From NCBI GenBank assembly GCA_030833205.1, contig JAURHS010000007.1:1-62092 (forward strand): a stretch of 62,092 nucleotides of DNA, given 5' to 3'. Below the pieces are notes generated by a model that saw only the letters and a program-made list of their open reading frames with translations, searched no databases and was not told the DNA's origin. Numbering within the stretch: position 1 is the stretch's first letter; every line of letters starts with the position of its first letter. Made by a program: the position numbers and the translations under genes. This DNA is from Prosthecobacter sp. (GTDB taxonomy: Bacteria > Verrucomicrobiota > Verrucomicrobiia > Verrucomicrobiales > Verrucomicrobiaceae). This document shows positions 26,594-35,644 of this stretch, piece by piece.

Positions 26594-26639
26594 TTCCTGC
26601 GGGCGATTCACGAGTTGATGATCAGCAGAACCTGCCGAT

Positions 26640-26668
26640 CTATTCACAATTCGGCGGGCTTATTCACA
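26640..26668 (+). promoter_or_regulatory. DnaA-box-like direct repeats upstream of smc
   Basis: TTATTCACA at 26660-26668 fits the DnaA-box consensus TTWTNCACA exactly, and CTATTCACA at 26640-26648 differs by one base. The two are in the same orientation, 20 bp apart start to start, so they would lie on the same face of the helix. A weaker relative is at 26604-26612. They could be DnaA sites controlling smc, or chance. Confidence 0.4.
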
Positions 26669-26712
26669 CTGGTGAAGTGGGCAGTTTGGCTCAAAAGGCG
26701 CTTGCTTCGCAT

Positions 26713-26725
26713 CTGTTAATAACAG
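26713..26725. promoter_or_regulatory. 13-bp palindrome upstream of smc
   Basis: CTGTTAATAACAG is a perfect dyad (CTGTTA, one central base, TAACAG) 80 bases before the smc start. A symmetric site this close to a start suggests an operator. It resembles half of a LexA CTGT-N8-ACAG box, but the spacer is 5, so LexA is not a good fit. Confidence 0.35.
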
Positions 26726-26804
26726 CCAAAATGTTGGAGTACGATCGGTTCGGACTTGCTCGACTGGGGTGAGTTGGAGTCTGTTGCAGGCTCGCCTTGC
26801 CCTC

Positions 26805-29800
26805 ATGTATTTAAAGACGCTTCTCATCCACGGCTTCAAGTCTTTCGCCGACAAAACCCAGCTCGATTTCCACAAGGGGGTGACTGGTATTGTGGGGCCC
26901 AATGGCTGCGGCAAGTCCAATGTGGTGGACGCCATTCGCTGGGTGCTTGGCGAGACCTCTGCCAAGGCCTTGCGCGGCGATGAAATGGCCGATGTCATCT
27001 TCAATGGTACGGACAAGCGCAAGCCCGTGGGCATGGCGGAAGTCACACTGACGATGGCCGATTGCGAGCAGGCCCTCAAGGTTGAGTACAACGAGGTGGC
27101 CATCACGCGCCGCGTCTTTCGCGATGGACGCAGTGAGTACCGGCTCAATGGCAACCTCTGCCGTCTCAAGGACATCCACGATCTCTTTGCCGGCACGGGC
27201 ATTGGCCGCGCCGCCTATTCGATCATGGCCCAGGGCCAAATTGACATGCTTCTGAGCTCCAAACCCGAGGACCGCCGTGCGGTGTTCGAGGAAGCCGCCG
27301 GAATCACCAAGTTCAAAGGCCAGAAGCGCGAGGCCTTGCGCAAATTGGAATACACCGAAGCCAACCTGCTGCGCGTTGAAGATGTGGTCGCCGAGGTGAA
27401 ACGGCAAATGGCATCCCTGCAACGGCAGGCCGCCAAGGCGAAGCGCTATCAGGTTTTGCTCGACGACTCCCGCATGCTCGACACCCATCTGGCACACCGC
27501 CAGTGGCAGCAGTGGAGCGGGGAAAAGGCCCAGCAGGAATCCCAGTCCCGCCAGCTTCAGGAGCAGATTGACTCGCTGCAGGAAAGCCTGCAGGCCGCGG
27601 AGCGCGAGGCCCTGGAGACCCGCGAAGCCTACCACGGCATCGAATCGCAGATCAATCACCTGCGCGCGCAGGCTCAGGAACTGCGAAGCCAAATGCAGGC
27701 CGCCCAGGGGCGCATCGGCTTCAATGAGGAGCGCTGTGAGGAACTGACCCAACGCATCGCCCAGAATCACCAGCACCTTGAGGCTGCCCGCAACATGCTC
27801 GGCGAGCACCGGCGCGAACTCGACGAGACTGAAGCGCAGATTGAGCTGATCCGCGCCAACATCGAACAACGCCAGGAGGCCTTGCACGCGCAGCAGGCTG
27901 CCCATGATGCCATCACGCCGGACCGCTCCCGCCTTGAGGAGCAACGCCGGCAGGTTCGCGAAAGCATCCGCCACTTTGAAGGCCAAATCGCCTCCTGCGA
28001 GGCCAGGGCATCCAGCCTCCAGAACCAGATCCAAACCGACACCCAGCGCATTGACGCCCTGGGCAGCGAACTGACTCATGCCGCGCACTCCCGCGCGACA
28101 GCCCAGGAGGAGCACGACACCCTGAACCAGCGCATCAATGAGCTGGAAAGCAGCCGCAACGAGCTTGAGGAACGCGCCAAAACCTGCGCGCGCGACATCA
28201 TCGAACAGCGCCGCCGCCGCGATGAAGCTCAGGAGCGGCTCATTGGACTCAAGCGCCAAAGCGCCGAACGCCGCAGCCGCATTGAAGTGCTGCAACTGTT
28301 GCTGCGCGAGGGCGAGGGCTTGGCGCAGGGCACCCAACAGGTCCTCAAGGGGCTCGACCAACCCGAGCGCTACGGTGTTGGGGTGCGTGGCCTGCTGGCC
28401 TCGGCCATCACCGTGGCCCCCGAGCACATCGCCGCAGTCGAAGCCGCGCTGCGGGAACACCTGCAGGCCGTCCTGCTGAGTGACAGCGAACTTGCTGGTG
28501 AAATCCTTGAGGCACTGACCCTGCGTCAACTTGGCGAAGCCTGCCTGCTGCCAGCGGATCTGGCCACCCAACGCCGCATGCCTGACCGCCAATTGGTGCC
28601 TGAGGGTGCCGTGGCATGGGCCCGCGATTTGGTTCAGGCCCAGCCTGAGGTCGCGGCAATCACGGATCGCTTGCTGGCCAATGTGCTGGTCGTGCCTGAC
28701 CTCATCACGGCACTGATCGTCAAGCAGACCCTCAGCGATGTCGCAGTGGTCACCCTGCGCGGTGAGTGCATCGGTGAGACCGGCCTGCTTCACGGCGGCA
28801 GCAGCAACGAAGAGGGACGCGGTGCCTCGCTGCTGCGTCGTCAGGCCGAGCTGGGCGAATTGCAGCATGAGGCCCAACGAATTGACGAGGAGACGACGCT
28901 GTTGCAGAGCCAACTCGAGCAGATGCGTCTTGAGCTTGAGGACATGCACCTGCAAGAGCAAACCCTGCGCGAGCAGTCCCAGCGCACCCGCGAGGAGTTC
29001 TCACAAATCAGCGGCAAACTCAGCGTGGTGCAGCGCAGCCTGCAGCAGGCCACTGCAAGACTGGAGAGCGTGGAATGGGATCAACGCCAGATTCAAACCC
29101 GCATCGAGCAGGCCCGGGAACAGATTGCGCAGCAGCAACTTGAAGCCGGCGTGGCCCAGGAGCAGCGCGATGCAACGCTGCAGCGCGAGGCCGGGTTCGA
29201 GGTTGAGCTGGAATCCTTCCTGCGCCGCGAGCTGGAATCCAGCGAACGCCTTGGGGAGCTTCGCAATGCGCTGGCGCTGGAGCAAAACTCACTTCAGGGT
29301 CTGTTGCGCCAGCAGGGACCAATGACTGCCAGGCAGCAGGAGTTGGAGGGCAGCCTGCAACGCCTGGAAGCCGAGATCAGCAGCTGGGGTGAACGCATTG
29401 AGCAGACCCGCGCCGACAACACCCGCTATGCCGAGCAGGTGCAATCGCAGCGCGAGGCCATTGAACAGATTGACGAACACATCGCCGGACGCAGTGAGGA
29501 AAGAGCTGCCGCCTTTGAGCGCGCCAGCCTGCTTGAAAATCAACTCACTGAACTCCGGCAGCGCAGCCAAAGCCTGTTGGAATCGCGCAACCGCATCGAA
29601 GTGCAACTTACCCGCGTTGACCTGCGCCTCGAAAATCTGCAGGCGCAGGTGCAGGAGCGCTACAGCTTTCAACTCACCGAGTTCACCCCCGACTACGCCG
29701 CACTGGCCATCACCATCGAGGAGCAACGCGGACGGCGGCGCAGCCCTCGGCGCAACGACAACGACGAGGCCACCCACTCCGGCGACGAGGGCCTGGCACA

Positions 29801-30695
29801 AAGCGGAGCGCCGGAGGAATTCACATCCCCCCTGCCACAGGTCGAGGCCGCCTCAGTGGAGCCGCAGGATGAGGAGCGCTCAGAGGATCAGCTTGGGGAT
29901 GACATTGATCCCGCCAGCCTGGACTGGGATTTTGTCACCGAGATCGTCACCGAACTGCGCCAGCGGCTGGAGAACATCGGCCCGGTCAACCTCGATGCGA
30001 TCAGTGAATTTGAGGAACTGCAGCAGCGCCACGACTTCCTCGACAACCAGTTCAAGGACCTCACCAACTCCAAACAGGAGCTGCTTGAGGTCATCGCCCG
30101 CATCAACGAGACCACCAAGACCATGTTCAGCGAGACCTTTGCGAAGGTGCGCGAGAACTTCCAGAACAACTTCCGCGAACTCTTCGGCGCCAGTGCCAAG
30201 GCAGACCTGCTGCTCATTGACGAGGCGGACCCGCTGGAAAGCGGCATTGACATCATCGCCAAGCCACCTGGCAAGAAGCTGCAAACCATCACCCTGCTCT
30301 CGGGTGGAGAGCGCAGCATGACGGCCGTGGCGCTACTGTTCTCCATCTATCAGGTCAAGCCCAGTCCCTTCTGCGTACTCGACGAGTTGGATGCGCCCTT
30401 GGACGAGTCCAACATCTCGCGCTTCCTCAAGATGCTCGACCATTTCATTGACGACTCTCAGTTCATCATCGTCACCCACAACAAGCGCACCATGGGCCGG
30501 GCCGATGTGATCTACGGCGTGACCATGCAGGAATCCGGTGTCAGCAAGCCTGTGGGCGTGCGCATGACCACGGCTCCCGAGACTCGCAATGAGACCACCT
30601 CAACCAGCGAGGATGAGGCCGTGTCGCCCAAGCTGCCCCTGGAGGCGGAGGTGCAGGCTGAGGAGGCGCACCACAGCGCAGCCAAGCCGGAGTGA
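26805..30695 (+). CDS. smc: Chromosome segregation protein SMC
   Basis: A 1296-residue structural maintenance of chromosomes ATPase that compacts and separates the nucleoid with ScpA/ScpB. Walker A GPNGCGKSN is at residues 31-39. The ABC signature LSGGER is at 1165-1170, followed by Walker B (FCVLDELDAPLDESN). Long coiled-coil arms flank a hinge near residues 520-660. It is about 100 residues longer than usual. Much of the excess is an acidic, low-complexity insertion near residues 975-1035 (RRSPRRNDNDEATHSGDEG and onward), just before the C-terminal head (NIGPVNLDAISEFEELQQRH). The ATG at 26805 is the start conserved in SMC proteins (MYLKTLLIHGFKSF); a longer frame adds 12 residues and is not favoured. 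Confidence 0.97.
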   Translation: MYLKTLLIHGFKSFADKTQLDFHKGVTGIVGPNGCGKSNVVDAIRWVLGETSAKALRGDEMADVIFNGTDKRKPVGMAEVTLTMADCEQALKVEYNEVAITRRVFRDGRSEYRLNGNLCRLKDIHDLFAGTGIGRAAYSIMAQGQIDMLLSSKPEDRRAVFEEAAGITKFKGQKREALRKLEYTEANLLRVEDVVAEVKRQMASLQRQAAKAKRYQVLLDDSRMLDTHLAHRQWQQWSGEKAQQESQSRQLQEQIDSLQESLQAAEREALETREAYHGIESQINHLRAQAQELRSQMQAAQGRIGFNEERCEELTQRIAQNHQHLEAARNMLGEHRRELDETEAQIELIRANIEQRQEALHAQQAAHDAITPDRSRLEEQRRQVRESIRHFEGQIASCEARASSLQNQIQTDTQRIDALGSELTHAAHSRATAQEEHDTLNQRINELESSRNELEERAKTCARDIIEQRRRRDEAQERLIGLKRQSAERRSRIEVLQLLLREGEGLAQGTQQVLKGLDQPERYGVGVRGLLASAITVAPEHIAAVEAALREHLQAVLLSDSELAGEILEALTLRQLGEACLLPADLATQRRMPDRQLVPEGAVAWARDLVQAQPEVAAITDRLLANVLVVPDLITALIVKQTLSDVAVVTLRGECIGETGLLHGGSSNEEGRGASLLRRQAELGELQHEAQRIDEETTLLQSQLEQMRLELEDMHLQEQTLREQSQRTREEFSQISGKLSVVQRSLQQATARLESVEWDQRQIQTRIEQAREQIAQQQLEAGVAQEQRDATLQREAGFEVELESFLRRELESSERLGELRNALALEQNSLQGLLRQQGPMTARQQELEGSLQRLEAEISSWGERIEQTRADNTRYAEQVQSQREAIEQIDEHIAGRSEERAAAFERASLLENQLTELRQRSQSLLESRNRIEVQLTRVDLRLENLQAQVQERYSFQLTEFTPDYAALAITIEEQRGRRRSPRRNDNDEATHSGDEGLAQSGAPEEFTSPLPQVEAASVEPQDEERSEDQLGDDIDPASLDWDFVTEIVTELRQRLENIGPVNLDAISEFEELQQRHDFLDNQFKDLTNSKQELLEVIARINETTKTMFSETFAKVRENFQNNFRELFGASAKADLLLIDEADPLESGIDIIAKPPGKKLQTITLLSGGERSMTAVALLFSIYQVKPSPFCVLDELDAPLDESNISRFLKMLDHFIDDSQFIIVTHNKRTMGRADVIYGVTMQESGVSKPVGVRMTTAPETRNETTSTSEDEAVSPKLPLEAEVQAEEAHHSAAKPE

Positions 30696-30701
30696 TTCAG
30701 C

Positions 30702-32594
30702 CTAAAAGCGCAACCTCAGTCCTCCGTAGAACCCCGTGCTCGGCACCGGGTACCCCGCAGTGGCCTCATAGCGCTCGCCAAGCATGTTCTCCACCCTCGC
30801 GTGCAGCTCGAGGCGGGAGTTGAGTTGCCAGCTCGCCGTGAATCGCAGGTTGAGAAAATCCTCGATGTCACCCTGGTCGCCGTTGAGCAAATAGTCCTCC
30901 CGCGCCACGCACCACACACCGCCCAGGCCAAAGGTCAGGGCAGAGACCGGCCTCCACAGCAGCTGGGCGCTGGTTTGGTGGCGTGGACGCCTCACCAAAC
31001 GCACTGCATTGCTGTCGTCCCAGGCATCGAGAAAGGTGTGGCCGAGGCTCAAGGCCAGGCCCTCTCTGCACTGAACGCGCAGGCTGCTCTCGACACCTTG
31101 GGTGGTGGCCTCGCCAATGGGTTCCGGCAGGTAGTCGGGCGCCCGGTAGCGGTAGGTGTTGCGCAGGTCGTTGCGAAAACCCGTCACTCCAATCTCAACC
31201 CTGCCCCGCCACATGGCCTGATGCACACCAAGCTCATAACCACGGCTGCGCTCCGGCGTCATCAGGTTCGGGTCACTGTAAAAGACGGGCGTGAGATCCT
31301 GCGGCGTGGGAGGAGTGTACGCGGTGCCAAACTGCGCATGCACCCGCGTGCCCTCAAAGGGGCGCAGCGCCGCCGCCAACTTGTAGGTGGTGGCATCCTC
31401 AAAGTCGCTGAACTCATCACGGCGCAGACCGGCAATGAGATCCAGGGTTGTGATCGGCTGAAACTGCAGCTGCGCAAACAGCGCCGACTGGGTCTGACTC
31501 ATGTCAATGTCCCTTCTTTTGCTGTCGGCATTGAACCGTTCAAAGGACTGATCCTGCATACTGGCGCCCACCAACCACTGCAGTCGCTCATGGAATCGTC
31601 CATAGGACTGGTACTCCAACCAGTCACTGCGCATGCGAAGGTTGTTGTTGTTTTGAAACCATCGGGAAACCCCGGTGGAATCCTGCATCTGCCGGCTGTG
31701 CTGATAGGTAAGACTGTGGCGCGTTTGGGAGTCCGGCTCCCAGATCAGGCGCGGCGAAAAATTCCAGATCTCGGAGCGCAGGGTTTCATCGCGGTCATTG
31801 ACCCGGATCGTTCCAGGCACCCCAAGGTCCTGATCCACCCCGCTGCCCTGCAGCTCCAAGCGCCACTGCGGATCGAGCTGCCAGCCAAGGTTCAAACTGC
31901 CGCTGCTGTTGCCGACGGCGTGATTGATCCGCTGCCCATCACTGTCGAATCGGCTCAGGCTCATTGACCAATCCATCGCCCCCTGCGCGCCCTGCATTTG
32001 CAGAGCACTGCGGTGCATTCCATGACTGCCAGCCTCAGCCAACAGGCTGCCGTTGGTTGCCTCATTGGCGGCGGGGCGGCGCGTGATGAGTTGCAGCACT
32101 CCACCCATGGCCCGGCCACCGTAGAGGCTTGAGCCCGGGCCACGCAGGACCTCAATGCGCTCCAGTTGATCCAGCGCAAACATTTCCACATTGAAGGACC
32201 CTGCGAGATTCATGATCTGCGGCCTGCCATCCACCCAGAGCGAAGTGTCCTTGGTGGCGGTGCCCCTGGTCATGACCGTGGCCAACGATCCAGGCATGCC
32301 ACCATCGGCAATGCTCAGACCCGGAGTCATGCTCAGGGCATCGGAAAGCAGGACGCACTGACGCAGCAACAAGTCCTCACGGTCAATCACAGCGACGGAG
32401 CTGGCCGTGTGCCCAAGGCTGGTTGGATGGCGCGTGGCCGTGATGACCACGGGCTCAAGACGATTTCTCTGCTCCTGCCCCAGGGCTGGAACAATCAGAC
32501 AAAGCACGGCAGCCGCAGGCAGAATGCGCCGCAGAGAATGAGGGGAGAGCGCAAGCAACAAACGGCGAGCGCCCCGGAAAGCAACGGGGTTCAT
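30702..32594 (-). CDS. btuB: TonB-dependent receptor, probably cobalamin receptor BtuB
   Basis: A 630-residue outer-membrane receptor. A signal sequence (RRILPAAAVLCLIVPALGQ) is followed by EPVVITATRHP, a TonB-box-like segment, and the plug domain (LSDALSMTPGLSIADGG; LERIEVLRGPGSSLYGGRAMGGVLQLITRR). The barrel ends in FYGGLRLRF, with a terminal Phe as in outer-membrane barrels. The start at 32594 is preferred over a longer frame. The upstream leader holds a cobalamin riboswitch, so corrinoid uptake is the most likely role. It converges with smc, the stops being 6 bases apart. Confidence 0.88.
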   Translation of the reverse strand: MNPVAFRGARRLLLALSPHSLRRILPAAAVLCLIVPALGQEQRNRLEPVVITATRHPTSLGHTASSVAVIDREDLLLRQCVLLSDALSMTPGLSIADGGMPGSLATVMTRGTATKDTSLWVDGRPQIMNLAGSFNVEMFALDQLERIEVLRGPGSSLYGGRAMGGVLQLITRRPAANEATNGSLLAEAGSHGMHRSALQMQGAQGAMDWSMSLSRFDSDGQRINHAVGNSSGSLNLGWQLDPQWRLELQGSGVDQDLGVPGTIRVNDRDETLRSEIWNFSPRLIWEPDSQTRHSLTYQHSRQMQDSTGVSRWFQNNNNLRMRSDWLEYQSYGRFHERLQWLVGASMQDQSFERFNADSKRRDIDMSQTQSALFAQLQFQPITTLDLIAGLRRDEFSDFEDATTYKLAAALRPFEGTRVHAQFGTAYTPPTPQDLTPVFYSDPNLMTPERSRGYELGVHQAMWRGRVEIGVTGFRNDLRNTYRYRAPDYLPEPIGEATTQGVESSLRVQCREGLALSLGHTFLDAWDDSNAVRLVRRPRHQTSAQLLWRPVSALTFGLGGVWCVAREDYLLNGDQGDIEDFLNLRFTASWQLNSRLELHARVENMLGERYEATAGYPVPSTGFYGGLRLRF

Positions 32595-32727
32595 GGGATG
32601 GATGGGGAGTTGGAGGCGGCAAGAACAACCTGCGCATCCGGGCCCCCGCCTTGGCGACATGGCCTGGCGGACCCCATGTTGCGGGATCGGTCTCACCCTT
32701 CATGGCTACGATGAAGTGTGTCGCACC

Positions 32728-32949
32728 CCTGGGGCTGCCCCCGGAGGTGAGTGTGAGCGTCGTGCAGCGAGATGTTCGGACTCCAGGTTTGCAGGGGACG
32801 AGCGGCGCCCCCAACCTTTTCCAATCGCCTTCACCCAGGGTCTCCCCAAGATTGACTTTACCCGCCATGTGGCGCGTCATGGAATTGTGACCTGTTACCG
32901 CAGCGGCACTGCGACCGGCTTTCACGGTCTTCCCTGCATCTGCGCGACG
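32728..32949 (-). promoter_or_regulatory. Cobalamin (AdoCbl-type) riboswitch controlling the TonB-dependent receptor
   Basis: Read on the - strand, the leader contains the core GGGAAGACCGTGAAAGCCGG, which lines up with GGGAA-ccaGTGcgAA-ctgg of the E. coli btuB riboswitch. GCAGTGCCGCTGCGGTAA follows (P5 hairpin, loop TGCC). Later come a CCCTGGG/GGAAAAGG region and GGAGTCCGAACATC, matching the AGTCnGAnACC end. P1 can form between CGTCG-N3-AGATG (32937-32949) and CATCT-N7-CGACG (32758-32774). After P1 comes a GGGG/CCCC hairpin whose loop GGCA can kiss TGCC in L5. The remaining leader (32595-32727) and the sequence up to 33124 hold no gene; 32950-33124 must carry divergent promoters, though no strong one was identified. 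Confidence 0.85.
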
Positions 32950-33124
32950 GCCTTCAGCCCCTGCGGGCCAAAGGAGAAAAAGAAAACCCGTGCAGCAACC
33001 ACCAAGGTGGAAGCCCGCAGAGGCCATGCCCTTCCCTTAGCCCTCGCCAGTCTGGGCTGCAAGCCCGCATTTGGGGCAACAATTCAGTGGATGCAGGCTC
33101 AGCCATGCATAGTCTGTGGACACC

Positions 33125-33658
33125 ATGTTCAGCCAGCAGGACATCGAATACGCCGCCGAAAACACGCGCGTCCTGCATGAGCCCGATCGTCGGATCGACA
33201 CCTTTGGCAGCACACGCTTTGAGTTTCAGCTTGTCAGCGAGCTCATGGATCGGGTCAACACCACCCGCATCCGCACCGGGCAAATCATTGCCGAGAAACC
33301 CCTGATCGTGCGTCCAGACCCCGAGCAGGTGGCCAACTTCGACTTTGAGGGGTTCGGCCCACAGGGCGAGGCATTCGGCGAGTTTCTGCGCGCCAACCTT
33401 CACAAGCTCGCCTTGCTGCGCTACGGCTTCCGCTTTCAAATGCAGGACATGCAGGAATCCATCCTGCACGAGCCCATCGAAGACATCTGCGGCAAGCTCC
33501 AGGAAGAAATTCGACGCAGCAACAACCCCATGCGCGCCATCATTCTGGGTGTGGACGAGGGGTGGGAAATCAGCCTGCTGAAATTCACCGTCGAGATGAT
33601 TGAAAAATCCCACAAGATCAATCTCTTCGACTTCAAACGGCGCGGACTTCTCGACTAA
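33125..33658 (+). CDS. Conserved-looking hypothetical protein
   Basis: A 177-residue cytoplasmic protein, acidic and rich in Glu/Phe/Arg (FSQQDIEYAAENTRVLHEP; FGPQGEAFGEFLRANLHKLA; IILGVDEGWEISLLKFTVEMI). There is no signal peptide, membrane segment or metal motif. I do not recognise the family. It is the first gene of a + strand run with the LysM protein (13 bases after its stop) and accA, which suggests a housekeeping role. The start ATG at 33125 is chosen over one three codons upstream. Confidence 0.75.
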   Translation: MFSQQDIEYAAENTRVLHEPDRRIDTFGSTRFEFQLVSELMDRVNTTRIRTGQIIAEKPLIVRPDPEQVANFDFEGFGPQGEAFGEFLRANLHKLALLRYGFRFQMQDMQESILHEPIEDICGKLQEEIRRSNNPMRAIILGVDEGWEISLLKFTVEMIEKSHKINLFDFKRRGLLD

Positions 33659-33671
33659 AGTCGCCGACACC

Positions 33672-34625
33672 ATGGCCCGAACGCAGCTCAAGATTCTCGT
33701 CTTCCTCATCGCTCTGGGCATCATGCTCGGCTGTGTGGCGGCTGCGTACTATGTTTACGCCAAAATCCTCAAGCCAGGGCGGCAGATCGAAGCTGAACTG
33801 GCCAACCTCCGCGGTGCGCAGATCAAGCGGATTGATCCTGGGGAAAAACGCTTCGAAGCCGCACTGCAACAACTTCGCGCCGGTCAGATGGATCAGGCCC
33901 GCGAGGCGCTCTACCGGCTGCTGCAACAATTTCCGCAATCCAAACACGCCACTGAAAGCCGGCGCATCATCGGTGAAATCAATCTCGACGAGCTCTTTTC
34001 CCCCTCTCAACGCGCCGGCAAGATTCAGTACATCGTCCAACCAGGCGACTCCCTTGCCCTGATCGCCAACCGCCAGTCCACCAGCATGGACATGATCATC
34101 AGGCTCAATGGCTTGATGAACTCCACCCTGCAGCCGGGAGACCATCTCACCCTGGTGCAACTCGACTTCACCCTGCAAGCCGACCTCTCCAACCAACGCC
34201 TCACCTTGAGAAGGCGCGCAGCGGACAAGGAGTTCTTTTTCAAGGACTACGCGGCGAAGATTCGCCTTCCGCCAGGATTGAGGGCACCCGCAGAAATGGA
34301 AATTCGTGGCAAATCGGCCCTGGCCTCCGGACAGGCAGTGCTGGCGGGCAGCGCAAGCTACCTTGCCGCCGAAAAGATCATGCCCACCAGCAAGGGCGGA
34401 TTGGTGATCCGAGGCCCCCGGCCTGTCGTTGCAACTGCCTCTGCTGCAGGAGCACAGAGCGTGGACCCAGCGCGCACCCCCCCAAACCCAAGCCCCCCTC
34501 AGGCAGCGCCAGCACCGCCCGCGGCGCCGGACCTGGCTGAACCCGGGATTTTTCTCGCCCGCGAGGACCTTGAGGAACTCTTTGCGCTGGTGCGCAACGG
34601 TTCCAAGCTCTATCTTATTCGCTGA
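33672..34625 (+). CDS. Membrane-anchored LysM protein
   Basis: A 317-residue protein. Residues 8-30 are a transmembrane anchor (ILVFLIALGIMLGCVAAAYYV), followed by a TPR-like helical region at about 56-105 (FEAALQQLRAGQMDQAREAL). The LysM domain, a peptidoglycan-binding module, is at 119-165 (YIVQPGDSLALIANRQ; LQPGDHLTLVQL). A beta-rich stretch from about 170 to 255 (QRLTLRRRAADKEFFFKDY; LAAEKIMPTSKGGLVIRG) resembles a decayed L,D-transpeptidase fold; I see no catalytic Cys motif. A Pro-rich linker and a short helical C-terminus follow. A periplasmic cell-wall-binding role is likely. Confidence 0.85.
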   Translation: MARTQLKILVFLIALGIMLGCVAAAYYVYAKILKPGRQIEAELANLRGAQIKRIDPGEKRFEAALQQLRAGQMDQAREALYRLLQQFPQSKHATESRRIIGEINLDELFSPSQRAGKIQYIVQPGDSLALIANRQSTSMDMIIRLNGLMNSTLQPGDHLTLVQLDFTLQADLSNQRLTLRRRAADKEFFFKDYAAKIRLPPGLRAPAEMEIRGKSALASGQAVLAGSASYLAAEKIMPTSKGGLVIRGPRPVVATASAAGAQSVDPARTPPNPSPPQAAPAPPAAPDLAEPGIFLAREDLEELFALVRNGSKLYLIR

Positions 34626-34657
34626 CCCTTCCCTCCCCGTACCGTTTCCCGTTGCCC

Positions 34658-35617
34658 ATGAAGCAGGCCCTTGAATTTGAAAAACCCATTGTCGCATTGA
34701 GCGAACAACTCGAAGAAGCCCGCCGCCGACACAGCGCGAAACCAGGCCCCGCTCTGCAGGCTCAGGTCGAGAAACTCGAAACGCAGCTCGAGGCCCTGCA
34801 ACGCCAGGTTCACGAAAACCTCAACCCGTGGCAACGCGTCCAGATTTCCCGCCACATCCAGCGCCCCTTCATGCTCGATTACCTCTCGCTGATCTGCAGC
34901 GAGTTTGTCGAAATCCACGGTGATCGGCACATCGGGGACGATGCCGCCATGCCGGCAGGGTTTGCCCAATGGGGAGATCAGCGTGTGGTGGTCATCGGCC
35001 ACCAAAAAGGCCGCAACACCAAGGAAAACCTGCTGCGCAATTTCGGCAGCGCCCACCCTGAGGGGTATCGCAAGGCCCTTCGAGCCATGAAACTGGCGGA
35101 GAAGTTCGGCCTGCCCATCGTCACCCTCATCGACACTCCCGGGGCCTTTCCTGGCATCGGTGCTGAGGAACGCAACATTGCTGAGGCCATCGCCTACAAC
35201 CTGCGGGAGATGGTCACCCTGCGCACCCCGATCGTCGCCGTGGTCATCGGCGAGGGCGGCAGCGGTGGTGCCCTGGGCATTGGTGTGGCTGACCGCGTTC
35301 TCATGATGGAGAACGCCTATTATTCCGTGATCAGCCCAGAGGGCTGCGCCGCCATTCTCTGGAAGAGTCGAGAGCACGCCCCTGAGGCCGCCTCAGCCCT
35401 CAAGCTTAGCGCTCAGGATCTCTCCAAGCTTGGCATCATTGACGGCGTGGTGCCTGAGCCTCTTGGCGGGGCACATCACGATCACGGCGCAGCCGCCCAG
35501 TCCCTCAAGGACGCCGTCCTTGGCCAATTGCAGCAACTCAAGTCGCTCTCCTCGGATGCCCTGCTTGAGCAGCGCTACCACAAGTTCCGCAACCTCGGCG
35601 TGCACGCCACCAGCTAG
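34658..35617 (+). CDS. accA: Acetyl-CoA carboxylase carboxyltransferase subunit alpha
   Basis: AccA forms the carboxyltransferase of acetyl-CoA carboxylase with AccD, making malonyl-CoA for fatty acid synthesis. At 319 residues it is the typical length. Characteristic motifs are ISRHIQRPFMLDYL, FVEIHGDRHIGDD, VVVIGHQKGRNTKENLLRNFG, TLIDTPGAFPGIGAEERN and VIGEGGSGGALGIGVADRVL, followed by YSVISPEGCAAILWKS. The ATG at 34658 is used; a TTG two codons earlier is less likely. accD is not in the window. It converges with the gene on the other strand, 27 bases away. Confidence 0.97.
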   Translation: MKQALEFEKPIVALSEQLEEARRRHSAKPGPALQAQVEKLETQLEALQRQVHENLNPWQRVQISRHIQRPFMLDYLSLICSEFVEIHGDRHIGDDAAMPAGFAQWGDQRVVVIGHQKGRNTKENLLRNFGSAHPEGYRKALRAMKLAEKFGLPIVTLIDTPGAFPGIGAEERNIAEAIAYNLREMVTLRTPIVAVVIGEGGSGGALGIGVADRVLMMENAYYSVISPEGCAAILWKSREHAPEAASALKLSAQDLSKLGIIDGVVPEPLGGAHHDHGAAAQSLKDAVLGQLQQLKSLSSDALLEQRYHKFRNLGVHATS

Positions 35618-35644
35618 TCAAGCCAGGCATCGTCAGCGCCCAAC

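Noticed and set aside
26640..26668. A chromosome origin near smc
   Set aside because: Only one exact and one near-match box occur, with no AT-rich unwinding element and no dnaA, dnaN, rpmH or gidA neighbours.
26713..26725. A LexA (SOS) box upstream of smc
   Set aside because: The dyad has CTGT and ACAG but only 5 bases between them instead of 8, and smc is not usually SOS-controlled.
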